A DNA stretch of 64,000 bases, from positions 103,249 to 167,248 of the forward strand of contig JAFABI010000011.1 in assembly GCA_023426125.1 (NCBI GenBank). The letters are read 5' to 3'. Positions 18,149 through 26,096 of the stretch are shown here, in pieces (within the stretch, counting starts at the first letter, position 1; the number at the start of each line of letters is the position of its first letter). Source of the DNA: Bacillota bacterium (GTDB lineage: Bacteria > Bacillota > Clostridia > Acetivibrionales > DTU013). Under the pieces are notes generated by a model, which was not told the origin of the DNA, did no database searches, and saw nothing but the letters and a program-made list of their open reading frames with translations. Made by a program: the position numbers and the translations under genes.

Positions 18149-18391
18149 ATGCTTGCAGCTAAGATACTGGCTTTTATATTTTTAGCGGCGGGTTTCGGTA
18201 CGGTGTTTACTGCCCGAAAGATTGTCGGAAAATATCAACTGGACAGGAATACGAAATGTGATTTTGAGCATGACATGACGGAGGAAGAGCTGTCGAAATA
18301 CAAGTTCGACAGAGCGACGGTCAATGTGAAAACCATCGGGATGCTGGTGTCCATTCCCGGATTGGTTTTAATCCTTATCGCCTTTCGATAG
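18149..18391 (+). CDS. Small membrane protein in the valS T-box operon
   Basis: 80 residues from ATG 18149, with AAAGGAG 10 bases upstream. Two hydrophobic helices (about 4-21 and 60-79) flank a charged middle with FEHDMTEEELSKYKFD. I recognise no characterised family. It sits between the T-box terminator and valS, so it is induced by valine starvation with the synthetase. A membrane role is inferred from the helices only. Confidence 0.7.
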   Translation: MLAAKILAFIFLAAGFGTVFTARKIVGKYQLDRNTKCDFEHDMTEEELSKYKFDRATVNVKTIGMLVSIPGLVLILIAFR

Positions 18392-18475
18392 GGGAAAAAT
18401 CCCTTGTCAGGCAGCCGGCAGCTAAAGCAATGAATGCAAGATTATTACGGAGCATTGAGAAAGGTGTGTGTAGAC

Positions 18476-21190
18476 ATGGAAGAAATCAACAATCTGGCGA
18501 AAACCTATGATCCGAAACAGGTTGAGGACAGGCTGTACAAGGACTGGCAGGAAAAAGGCTATTTTCATGCAAAAATTGACCCTGGCAAAAAGCCCTTCAC
18601 GATCGTGATACCGCCGCCCAATATTACGGGCCAGCTGCATATGGGGCATGCAATGGACAACATCCCCCAGGACATCCTGATACGGTGGAAAAGAATGCAG
18701 GGCTACTGTGCCCTCTGGGTCCCGGGGACCGATCATGCCAGCATCGCAACCGAGGCGAAAATCGTTGACGCCATGGCAAAGGAAGGCCTCACCAAAGAGA
18801 TGGTGGGCAGGGAAAAGTACCTTGAAAGAGCCTGGGAATGGCGAAAGGTCTACGGCGGCAGGATTGTGGAGCAGCTTAAGAAGCTTGGCTGTTCCTGCGA
18901 CTGGGAACGTGAGAGGTTCACCATGGACGATGGGCTGTCCAACGCCGTAAAGGAAGTTTTTCTGAGGCTCTACAACAAAGGGCTTATATACAAGGGCGAA
19001 AGGATAACCAACTGGTGTCCCAAATGCAACACTTCAATCTCGGATATTGAAGTTGAATACGAAGAAAAGGAAGGCAGCTTCTGGCATATAAGATACCCGG
19101 TGAAGGGCAGCAGCGAGTTTGTAACGGTTGCTACCACAAGACCTGAGACCATGCTTGGCGATACTGCGGTGGCAGTACATCCCGAGGATGAACGGTATGG
19201 ACATCTGGTGGGTAAAACGGTGGTTCTTCCGCTGATGAACAGGGAGATACCGGTGATCGCAGATACTTATGTAGATAAAGAGTTCGGGACAGGGGTGGTT
19301 AAAATCACGCCGGCCCATGATCCCAATGACTTTGAAGTAGGAATGAGGCATAATCTGCCTTTTATAAATGTTATCAGCAACAATGCAGTAATGAATGAGA
19401 ACGCCCGGCAATATGCCGGAATGGACAGGTACGAAGCAAGGAAGCAGATTGTCAAGGATCTTGAGAGCCTGGATTTTCTCGTAAAAATCGAGCCGCACAA
19501 GCATAATGTGGGCACCTGCCAGAGATGCTCCACCGTGGTGGAGCCGATCATTTCCAAGCAGTGGTACGTAAAGATGAAGCCCCTTGCGGAGCCCGCCATT
19601 GAAGTGGTGAAAAACGACACCATAAAGTTTGTGCCTGAAAGGTTCTCCAAGATCTATTTCAACTGGATGGAAAACATACAGGATTGGTGTATCTCAAGAC
19701 AGCTCTGGTGGGGACACAGGATTCCCGCATATTATTGCCAGGAATGCGGATATATGGCTGTTGACAGGGAGATGCCGGATGTTTGTCCCAAGTGCGGCAG
19801 CACCCGGTTCGAACAGGATCCCGATACCCTGGACACCTGGTTCAGCTCCGCCCTCTGGCCTTTTTCCACCCTGGGCTGGCCCGAAGAGACGGAGGAGCTG
19901 AAGTTCTTCTATCCCACGGATGTCCTTGTAACCGGCTATGACATCATCTTCTTCTGGGTTGCCAGGATGATATTCTCAGGGATGGAGCACATGGGAAGGG
20001 AGCCTTTCCAATATGTCCTCATCCACGGATTGTGCAGGGACGCCCAGGGAAGGAAAATGAGCAAATCTCTCGGCAACGGCATTGATCCCCTGGAAATCAT
20101 CGACCGGTATGGGACGGATGCCCTGAGGTTTGCCCTGACCATAGGCAATTCTCCCGGAAACGACCTGAGGTTCTCTACGGAGAAGGTTGAAGCCAGCAGG
20201 AACTTTGCAAACAAGATATGGAATGCTTCCAGGTTTGTCCTGATGAATTTTGACGAAGGCGTGGATTTTGCCGGCGTAGATCCTGAAAAATTCACCGCTG
20301 CCGACCGGTGGATATTGAGCAGGGTAAATTCGGTGATTGTCGAAGTTACCGAAAATATGGAAAAGTTCGAGTTCGGTATAGCTCTTCAGAAGATCTATGA
20401 ATTTATCTGGGAGGAATTCTGCGACTGGTATATTGAGCTTGTGAAGCCAAGGCTTTATGACAGGGATGATGCTACCAGGCTGGAGGCACAGTATGTATTG
20501 AACCATACCCTCGGTATCGCCATGCAGCTTTTGCATCCTTTCATGCCTTTTATAACAGAGGAGATATACCTGCACTTAATTGATGAGGGAGGCACCTCTC
20601 CCGCCAACCGGCAGGACGCCGGGGAAGGTTGTGCTTTGAAAAATTCCGATACGGACCGAAGCATTATGGTCTCCAGCTGGCCTGAATACAGGGAGGATCA
20701 CAGCTTCCCGGGCTATGCGGAAAAAATGGCGCTGGTGATGAACGCCATCAAGGCCATCCGGAATATCAGGGTGGAAATGAACGTTCCGCCGTCAAGAAAA
20801 GCCAAAGCAGTCTTTGTGACGAATGCTGAAGCCGGCGCTGTCCTAAGCGACAGCAGAAAGTTTTTTGAGCGCCTGGCCGGCATCTCGGATATCACCGTTC
20901 AAAAGGACAAAGGCGGAATCTCGCCCGATGCCGTAGCGGCCATTATTCCCGGTGTTGAAATTTACATCCCTCTGGAAGATCTGATTGATATTGAAAAGGA
21001 GATCGAAAGGCTGGAGAAGGAAAAGGCAAATCTTCAAAAGGAACTGGACAGGGTGGACGGCAAGCTGGGCAATGAAGGTTTTGTAGCCAAAGCGCCTCCG
21101 AAGGTCATCGAAGAAGAAAAGGCCAAGAGAGAGAAGTACAGGGATATGTACGGCAAGGTGGTTGAAAGGCTGAACAGCCTGAAAAAATAA
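18476..21190 (+). CDS. valS: Valyl-tRNA synthetase
   Basis: 904 residues from ATG 18476 (GAAAGGTG upstream). It charges tRNA-Val with valine in the cytoplasm. The class I signatures are present: the HIGH-type motif HMGH near residue 56 (PPPNITGQLHMGH) and KMSKS near residue 527. The editing (CP1) domain lies between, with TTRPETMLGDTAVAVHP. The zinc-like Cys pairs CPKC and CQECG/CPKCG are kept. The C-terminus ends in the coiled-coil arm typical of ValRS (IEKEIERLEKEKANLQKELD). Length is normal. It is controlled by the upstream T-box. Confidence 0.97.
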   Translation: MEEINNLAKTYDPKQVEDRLYKDWQEKGYFHAKIDPGKKPFTIVIPPPNITGQLHMGHAMDNIPQDILIRWKRMQGYCALWVPGTDHASIATEAKIVDAMAKEGLTKEMVGREKYLERAWEWRKVYGGRIVEQLKKLGCSCDWERERFTMDDGLSNAVKEVFLRLYNKGLIYKGERITNWCPKCNTSISDIEVEYEEKEGSFWHIRYPVKGSSEFVTVATTRPETMLGDTAVAVHPEDERYGHLVGKTVVLPLMNREIPVIADTYVDKEFGTGVVKITPAHDPNDFEVGMRHNLPFINVISNNAVMNENARQYAGMDRYEARKQIVKDLESLDFLVKIEPHKHNVGTCQRCSTVVEPIISKQWYVKMKPLAEPAIEVVKNDTIKFVPERFSKIYFNWMENIQDWCISRQLWWGHRIPAYYCQECGYMAVDREMPDVCPKCGSTRFEQDPDTLDTWFSSALWPFSTLGWPEETEELKFFYPTDVLVTGYDIIFFWVARMIFSGMEHMGREPFQYVLIHGLCRDAQGRKMSKSLGNGIDPLEIIDRYGTDALRFALTIGNSPGNDLRFSTEKVEASRNFANKIWNASRFVLMNFDEGVDFAGVDPEKFTAADRWILSRVNSVIVEVTENMEKFEFGIALQKIYEFIWEEFCDWYIELVKPRLYDRDDATRLEAQYVLNHTLGIAMQLLHPFMPFITEEIYLHLIDEGGTSPANRQDAGEGCALKNSDTDRSIMVSSWPEYREDHSFPGYAEKMALVMNAIKAIRNIRVEMNVPPSRKAKAVFVTNAEAGAVLSDSRKFFERLAGISDITVQKDKGGISPDAVAAIIPGVEIYIPLEDLIDIEKEIERLEKEKANLQKELDRVDGKLGNEGFVAKAPPKVIEEEKAKREKYRDMYGKVVERLNSLKK

Positions 21191-21200
21191 AAGCAAAGTC

Positions 21201-21240
21201 AAAAAATGCAAGAGGAAAGATTTCCTCTTGCATTTTTTGT
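21201..21240 (+). terminator. Terminator of the valS operon
   Basis: AAAAAATGCAAGAGGAAA pairs perfectly with TTTCCTCTTGCATTTTTT around GAT, 10 bases after the valS stop. Confidence 0.9.
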
Positions 21241-21256
21241 TCCGTTGTGCTATGAT
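21228..21256 (+). promoter_or_regulatory. Promoter of the radical SAM-ANTAR operon
   Basis: TTGCAT and TATGAT separated by 17 bases. The -35 lies inside the right arm of the valS terminator. The same -35 (TTGCAT) is used at 23107. Confidence 0.6.
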
Positions 21257-21286
21257 ATTTTCAATATTATTTTAATATGGATATCG

Positions 21287-21370
21287 GAACCACCTGGTAG
21301 TGGTTCACAAAACAGCATTGAAGCTTTTCGGACATTAGGCACGGCTGCCGTCTGGAAAGCTTTTTTATTT
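21287..21370 (+). promoter_or_regulatory. Attenuator leader 1 (hairpin plus intrinsic terminator)
   Basis: A perfect 7-bp stem GAACCAC/GTGGTTC with hexaloop CTGGTA (21287-21306) is followed by a 13-pair stem AAGCTTTTCGGAC/GTCTGGAAAGCTT (21321-21362) running into TTTTTTATTT. The terminator lies about 60 bases before the first gene, between promoter and coding sequence, so it must be a conditional terminator. The ANTAR protein encoded in the same operon is the obvious candidate antiterminator (inference). Confidence 0.7.
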
Positions 21371-21422
21371 GTTAAAAACGGGTTTCAGCCAGGATAAGAA
21401 GCAACAGAAGGAGGAGATAAAT

Positions 21423-22223
21423 ATGTTGCAAAGTGAATATTCAAAAACATATATACAGTCTGATAGCAGAGCGGTAGCAAACAGAATAATTACCCGGTGG
21501 TATGACGAATTGCAGCTGAATGTCGCTCCGACCTGCAATATGCTGTGCAATTTCTGCTCAAAGGGCAGCGACTGTATCTGCAACGGCAATGATCCCAGTT
21601 ATCACAGCAGGATGTTTACTCCCAGACAGGCGGTTAATTGGGCGGTCAGTACGATTTCAAAGGACAAGAGGATAAAGGTGGTAAAAATATCGGGACCGGG
21701 CGAACCCCTGGGCAGCAGCCAGACCTTTGAGGTGATGAAGCGCCTTGGACAGAAGCTGCCCGAGGTGATTTTCGGCATCAGCACCAACGGGCTGCGCCTT
21801 GAGGAAAAGGCAGAAGCCCTGGAGTCCATGGGAGTGAGGCTGGTTACCATCGCAATCAATGCGGTCAGGCCGGAAACCATCACAAAGCTTTATTCAAAGC
21901 TTATACTGGACAATGATATCATTTCTGGCCCGGGCCTGTCCGCCATTTTGCACGATAGGCAGATGAAGGGCCTGAGGAAGTGCATCCGGCTGGGGATGAC
22001 GGTGAACGTGAATACGGTTTATTTCCCTGGAATCAATGATGAGGATATCGAACTTATAGCCCAACTGTGCAAAGACAGCGGTATTGCGTCAATGTGCCTG
22101 ATCGCAGGCTTCCCCGGAGGGAAATTTGCCCGGATGAGAGTGCCTTCTGTTACGGACATGGTGGCCATGCAGCAGAAAATAGGGAAAATACTGCCCGAAG
22201 TCCAGATAAGGACATTTATTTGA
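21423..22223 (+). CDS. NifB-like radical SAM protein
   Basis: 266 residues from ATG 21423 (AAGGAGGAG upstream). The radical SAM cluster motif is CNMLCNFC, followed by CSKGSDC, the same layout as NifB (CNxxCNYCNRKYDC). SGPGEPL and FGISTNGL match the SAM-binding region of NifB (AGPGDALA, CLSTNGL). It lacks the C-terminal NifX-like domain found on the NifN-B fusion encoded at 31876. It is therefore a second, stand-alone NifB-family protein. Its neighbours are an ANTAR regulator and, downstream, glnB-amt and nif. It may assist cofactor synthesis or do a related carbon-insertion reaction; the sequence alone does not say which. Confidence 0.85.
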   Translation: MLQSEYSKTYIQSDSRAVANRIITRWYDELQLNVAPTCNMLCNFCSKGSDCICNGNDPSYHSRMFTPRQAVNWAVSTISKDKRIKVVKISGPGEPLGSSQTFEVMKRLGQKLPEVIFGISTNGLRLEEKAEALESMGVRLVTIAINAVRPETITKLYSKLILDNDIISGPGLSAILHDRQMKGLRKCIRLGMTVNVNTVYFPGINDEDIELIAQLCKDSGIASMCLIAGFPGGKFARMRVPSVTDMVAMQQKIGKILPEVQIRTFI

Positions 22224-22264
22224 GGCTTTTGGCCACAGTATTTTTAGGGAGGGAGGCTGAATAG

Positions 22265-22852
22265 ATGAATTCTGCCAAATTCATAGTATCGGGCCAGGAC
22301 AAAAAACAACTGGCAGTGGTGAAAAATACGTTAACTTCAAACGGATATATTTTTATCGGCTATTCCAGCGATCCCACGAACCTGCTGAGGCATGTAAGGG
22401 GTATGCAGCCGGACCTGCTGATTTTTGAGCTTTCAGGCAGCTTCAAGGAGCTGAAGCAGTCGATCCGGGTGATTGACGAAGAATTGCTGGCTGCCTGTAT
22501 CCTGCTGCTGGATTCAAGAAACGACGAAGTGTTTGAATTTCTTAAGACCACACGGATTGCATCTTATTTGTCAAAGCCTGTGATCGATGACGTATTGCTG
22601 CAGATCGTCGACCTGTCCATGTCCAATTTTTTAAGGATCAAGGAATATGAAGATAAGCTGAGGCAGCTGAACAACACGCTGGAGAACAGAAAAGTCATTG
22701 AAAAGGCGAAGTGGATCCTGGTGGAACAGGATGGATATACGGAAATGGACGCATACAGGGTAATCAAAAAGAAGAGCAGAGATAACAGGATTGCGATGCA
22801 TGAAATTGCAGAAGCCATCATACTGGCAAGAGGTTATGAGGCAAAGACTTAA
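22265..22852 (+). CDS. ANTAR-domain response regulator (RNA-binding antiterminator)
   Basis: 195 residues, with GGGAGGGAGG upstream. Residues about 5-115 form a receiver-like domain that is degenerate: the usual phospho-Asp region reads PDLLIFELSG and has no Asp at the acceptor position. A coiled coil links it to a C-terminal ANTAR domain (about 135-193) with KAKWILVEQDGYTEMDAYR and the helical AxxR-type tail. ANTAR proteins (NasR, AmiR, EutV) bind paired stem-loops in leader RNA and stop terminator formation. Three leaders with such hairpins lie at 21287, 23158 and 25049, so it likely controls its own operon, glnB-amt and nifH. The lack of an acceptor Asp suggests control by protein contact or ligand rather than phosphorylation. 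Confidence 0.88.
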   Translation: MNSAKFIVSGQDKKQLAVVKNTLTSNGYIFIGYSSDPTNLLRHVRGMQPDLLIFELSGSFKELKQSIRVIDEELLAACILLLDSRNDEVFEFLKTTRIASYLSKPVIDDVLLQIVDLSMSNFLRIKEYEDKLRQLNNTLENRKVIEKAKWILVEQDGYTEMDAYRVIKKKSRDNRIAMHEIAEAIILARGYEAKT

Positions 22853-22965
22853 TACTACAGCGTAAACAACCGACTTATCCCCACAGAAATAGTGCGTTGA
22901 AGCGTCCGCGATATTTCTGTGGGGCGCATAAATGCCGACAAATTAATGAAGTTTACGCTGTAGTA
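22853..22965. repeat. Nested perfect palindromic element
   Basis: Outer 15-bp arms TACTACAGCGTAAAC / GTTTACGCTGTAGTA enclose inner 13-bp arms CCCCACAGAAATA / TATTTCTGTGGGG. It starts at the base after the ANTAR stop codon. There is no T-tract, so it is not an ordinary terminator. It may be a small mobile element or a processing/stability hairpin. Confidence 0.7.
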
Positions 22966-23157
22966 CTAGGTACCGGTGAAAATATCGGCGGGTTATCCGG
23001 CATTAAATGCAGCTGCCCGGACTGTGTGAAAACGAAATTTTTGCGCCTGTTTTTGCAGGATGCAAAGGACAAAGCTGCAAAAATGATAAAAATTTTTAAA
23101 AAACGCTTGCATATTTGCAAGGACGGTAGTATAATAGCTTCAATAAATTAAATATTT
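22966..23157. other. Spacer upstream of glnB with promoter
   Basis: Continues from the palindromic element to the glnB leader. A short frame over this region (22897-23151) has no ribosome site and starts inside the palindrome, so it is not called. Confidence 0.4.
23107..23135 (+). promoter_or_regulatory. Promoter of glnB-amt
   Basis: TTGCAT and TATAAT exactly 17 bases apart, giving a start near 23142 and a leader of about 155 bases. Confidence 0.75.
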
Positions 23158-23262
23158 GCAAGGTATGCGGGCTTCCAGGAAGGATGACGCACCTTGCCGG
23201 CCAGGACGCCGGAGCTTTCTGTTTAATTGGTATTAAACGGAGGGTTGCCGGCGTTTTTTGTT
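23158..23262 (+). promoter_or_regulatory. Attenuator leader 2 upstream of glnB
   Basis: Hairpin 1: GCAAGGT-at-GCG (23158-23169) pairs with CGC-ACCTTGC (23188-23197) and can present a CAGGAA loop. Hairpin 2: CCGGC-CAGGAC-GCCGG (23197-23212). The terminator uses the same GCCGG as its left arm: CGCCGG (23207-23212) pairs with CCGGCG (23248-23253), with an inner GTTTAAT/ATTAAAC hairpin, then TTTTTTGTTTTTT. Hairpin 2 and the terminator are therefore mutually exclusive, the hallmark of an antitermination switch. Confidence 0.7.
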
Positions 23263-23298
23263 TTTTAAAAAATCATTATCAGATGGGAGAGTGAGGGT

Positions 23299-23637
23299 AT
23301 GAAAAAGCTTGAAGTGATCACAAGACCAGAAAAACTGGAGGATGTGAAGGAGCTTCTCAACAACTCGGGGATTTACGGAATGACCGTTGGCATGGTTTCT
23401 GGCTGTGGCTTGCAAAAAGGGAGGAAGGAAGTATACAGGGGTACGGAATACACCATCAACCTGCTTCCGAAGGTTAAAATTGAGATTGTGGTGAAGGATG
23501 CGGTGGTGGAAGAGCTTGTGGACGGCCTGGTGAAAAAAGTAAAAACAGGCGAGGTAGGAGACGGCAAGATCTTTGTGTATGATGTCCATGACGCGGTGAA
23601 AATAAGAACCGGCGAACGTGGAGAGAAAGCAATTTAA
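23299..23637 (+). CDS. glnB: PII nitrogen-regulatory protein (GlnB/GlnK)
   Basis: 112 residues, standard PII length. The T-loop carries Tyr51 in YRGTEY, the residue uridylylated in proteobacteria, and the C-terminal part has the ATP/2-oxoglutarate loop GEVGDGKIFV. It is cotranscribed with the ammonium transporter 31 bases downstream, the usual glnK-amtB pairing, so it probably plugs the transporter when ammonium is high. The 37-base leader after the terminator has GTGAGGGT as ribosome site. It is preceded by attenuator leader 2. Distinct from NifI1/NifI2 further on. Confidence 0.95.
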   Translation: MKKLEVITRPEKLEDVKELLNNSGIYGMTVGMVSGCGLQKGRKEVYRGTEYTINLLPKVKIEIVVKDAVVEELVDGLVKKVKTGEVGDGKIFVYDVHDAVKIRTGERGEKAI

Positions 23638-23668
23638 AGCAGGAAGTAAATGAAGGGGGGAGTTGGTG

Positions 23669-25027
23669 ATGATGAGGAATTATAAAAAATTATTCGTGTC
23701 CGTTTTATTTTTGTTGATTATTTTATGCATACCGGGGGCGGCGTTTGCTGCAGAAGGTGAAGCAGCCATCGATACGGGCGATACCGCATTTGTATTTGTT
23801 TCTGCCGTACTGGTATTTATAATGACGCCCGGATTGGCATTGTTCTATGGAGGCATGGTCAGGAAAAAGAATGTCCTCAATACAATGATGAATTCATTCA
23901 TAATCATGGCTTTAATATCGGTCCAATGGGTGCTGATCGGTTATTCAATAGCCTTTGGACCCGACAAATACAGTCTTTTCGGCAGTCTCGACTGGATCGG
24001 GCTCAATGGTATAGGGGGAGCTCCCAATGCCGATTATGCAGGGACAATACCCCAATCCTTGTTCGTGCTGTTCCAGATGATGTTTGCAATCATAACGCCT
24101 GCGCTTATTACGGGTTCCTTTGCGGAAAGGATGCGCTTCCCGGCGTTTCTGATATTTATACTTTTGTGGGCTACCCTGGTATATGATCCGCTGGCCCATT
24201 GGGTATGGGGAGTCGGAGGCTGGCTGAGAAATCTTGGAGCCCTTGACTTTGCAGGAGGCACAGTGGTCCATATCAGTTCAGGCGTCGCGGGATTGGTCGC
24301 CGCACTGGTTCTGGGAAAACGGAAGGGCTATAAAACTACGCCCATGCTTCCTCATAATATCCCCTTCGTGCTTATCGGAGCGGCTCTTCTGTGGTTCGGC
24401 TGGTTTGGGTTCAATGCAGGCAGTGCGGTTGCTGCAAACGGGCTTGCGATGAATGCCTTTCTTGTGACCAACACTGCAGCAGCGGCGGCAGTGCTCTCCT
24501 GGGTGATCATTGAATGGATCCACCGGGGCAAACCCACACTTCTGGGCGCTGCAACGGGGGCGGTTATCGGCCTGGTTGCCATAACTCCGGCGGCAGGCTT
24601 TGTAAGTGTTATCTCTGCTATAATCATCGGCTTGCTGGTAAGCCCCATCAGTTATTTTGCAATTACCGTTCTAAAGGCCAAACTGGGATACGACGACTCC
24701 CTGGATGTATTCGGATGCCATGGGATAGGCGGCATGTGGGGCGCGCTTGCCACAGGGTTGTTTGCCAGCACCGAGATCAATCCTGCAGGCAGCAACGGAT
24801 TGTTTTTTGGAAATCCCGGGCAATTGGGAATTCAGGCTTTGAGCGTACTGGTAACAATTTTGTTTTCCGGGGTGCTTACCTTTATAATCCTTAAAGTTAT
24901 CTCCCTCTTTACAAAGCTGCGTGCTACGGAAAAGGAAGAGGTTGAAGGACTTGACGTAGCGCAGCACGGCGAGGATGCATATCCCGACTTTACAGGAGGA
25001 GACGTTAATCTGATACAATCTCTGTAA
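23669..25027 (+). CDS. amt: Ammonium transporter (Amt/MEP/Rh)
   Basis: 452 residues from ATG 23669 (AAGGGGGGAG 8 bases upstream); the in-frame TTG/GTG just before are less likely. A cleavable signal peptide (ending GAAFAAEG) is followed by about 11 membrane helices. The pore twin-histidine residues are seen in GGTVVHISSG and VFGCHGIGGMWG. It imports ammonium, or ammonia after deprotonation, across the cytoplasmic membrane. It is paired with glnB and placed directly before nifH, so expression under nitrogen limitation is expected. Its transcript meets a terminator at 25094-25125 before nifH. Confidence 0.96.
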   Translation: MMRNYKKLFVSVLFLLIILCIPGAAFAAEGEAAIDTGDTAFVFVSAVLVFIMTPGLALFYGGMVRKKNVLNTMMNSFIIMALISVQWVLIGYSIAFGPDKYSLFGSLDWIGLNGIGGAPNADYAGTIPQSLFVLFQMMFAIITPALITGSFAERMRFPAFLIFILLWATLVYDPLAHWVWGVGGWLRNLGALDFAGGTVVHISSGVAGLVAALVLGKRKGYKTTPMLPHNIPFVLIGAALLWFGWFGFNAGSAVAANGLAMNAFLVTNTAAAAAVLSWVIIEWIHRGKPTLLGAATGAVIGLVAITPAAGFVSVISAIIIGLLVSPISYFAITVLKAKLGYDDSLDVFGCHGIGGMWGALATGLFASTEINPAGSNGLFFGNPGQLGIQALSVLVTILFSGVLTFIILKVISLFTKLRATEKEEVEGLDVAQHGEDAYPDFTGGDVNLIQSL

Positions 25028-25048
25028 AAGCCGGAAGCAATTTCATAT

Positions 25049-25136
25049 CGAGGATGCAGTATCCCCTGGTTCGGTTAATGCATCGAAGGCCCTGGACGCC
25101 ATATTTGAAAAAAATATTGGCGTCCTTCTGTTTTTT
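25049..25136 (+). promoter_or_regulatory. Attenuator leader 3 between amt and nifH
   Basis: Hairpin 1: GATGCA (25053-25058) pairs with TGCATC (25079-25084), with further pairs closing on a CCTGGTTC loop. A short GGC(C)-CTGGAC-GCC stem at 25088-25100 overlaps the left arm of the terminator GGACGCCA/TGGCGTCC (25094-25125), whose tail is TTCTGTTTTTT. The layout matches leaders 1 and 2, including the CTGG/CAGG loop sequence. It can act as the amt terminator and as a gate for nif transcription. Confidence 0.65.
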
Positions 25137-25186
25137 ATGGCAGGAACGAATTTATATAGATAAATAGATAATCGGAGGTAATTAAT

Positions 25187-26008
25187 ATGAGACAGGTAGC
25201 AATTTACGGAAAGGGTGGAATCGGTAAATCCACAACGACCCAGAACCTGACGGTGGGACTGGGTGAGATGGGCAAAAGGGTTATGATCGTAGGGTGCGAT
25301 CCCAAGGCGGATTCCACAAGGCTTGTGCTGGGAGGGCTGGCGCAAAAAAGCGTCCTCGACACTTTACGGGAAGAGGGCGAGGAGGTGGAACTGGAAAACA
25401 TCATGAAGCTTGGCAAGTTCGACATCCGGTGTGTCGAATCCGGAGGACCGGAGCCGGGCGTAGGCTGTGCCGGCAGAGGCATTATTACTTCGATCAACAT
25501 GCTGGAGAGCCTGGGCGCCTATACGGATGATCTGGATTATGTATTCTACGATGTCCTGGGCGACGTTGTATGCGGCGGCTTTGCAATGCCCATAAGAGAA
25601 GGCAAGGCAAAAGAGATATATATTGTTGCCAGCGGTGAACTGATGGCGCTGTATGCGGCAAACAACATTTCAAAGGGCGTACAGAAATATGCAAATACCG
25701 GGGGATGTCGTTTGGGAGGCATCATCTGCAACAGCAGGAAGGTAGATCATGAGCAGGAGCTCCTTGAAAATTTCGCCCAGGAGCTGGGCAGTCAGCTTAT
25801 TTACTTCGTGCCCAGGGACAATCTGGTACAGAGGGCGGAAATCAACAAAAAGACGGTGATCGACTTTGCGCCGGAGGAGCCGCAGGCTGAGGCATACAGG
25901 GGTCTTGCCCGGGCGATTGACGGGAACGACATGTATGTTATCCCAAAACCTATGACGCAGGACAGACTTGAGGAATTGATGATGAAGCATGGATTCCTGG
26001 GGCTGTAG
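25187..26008 (+). CDS. nifH: Nitrogenase iron protein (dinitrogenase reductase)
   Basis: 273 residues. It is the ATP-dependent electron donor to the MoFe protein and also needed for cofactor maturation. P-loop GKGGIGKS is at 8-15. The [4Fe-4S] ligands are Cys94 (GVGCAGRG) and Cys129 (DVVCGGF); Arg97 is the residue ADP-ribosylated in species that have DraT, which is not seen here. Start ATG with GGAGG 8 bases upstream. First gene of the nif operon, separated from amt by an attenuator. The short C-terminus is usual for clostridial and archaeal NifH. Confidence 0.98.
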   Translation: MRQVAIYGKGGIGKSTTTQNLTVGLGEMGKRVMIVGCDPKADSTRLVLGGLAQKSVLDTLREEGEEVELENIMKLGKFDIRCVESGGPEPGVGCAGRGIITSINMLESLGAYTDDLDYVFYDVLGDVVCGGFAMPIREGKAKEIYIVASGELMALYAANNISKGVQKYANTGGCRLGGIICNSRKVDHEQELLENFAQELGSQLIYFVPRDNLVQRAEINKKTVIDFAPEEPQAEAYRGLARAIDGNDMYVIPKPMTQDRLEELMMKHGFLGL

Positions 26009-26096
26009 GAAGTTCCGGCAAGAGAGGTTTACTATCTTTAATCCGTAATGAGGATTTAATGTCATTTGTTGATTTGTTGAAAGGAAGGTAGATTGC

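Noticed and set aside
22897..23151. 84-codon frame with a CSCPDC motif upstream of glnB
   Set aside because: It begins inside the palindromic element, has no ribosome site and overlaps the glnB promoter.
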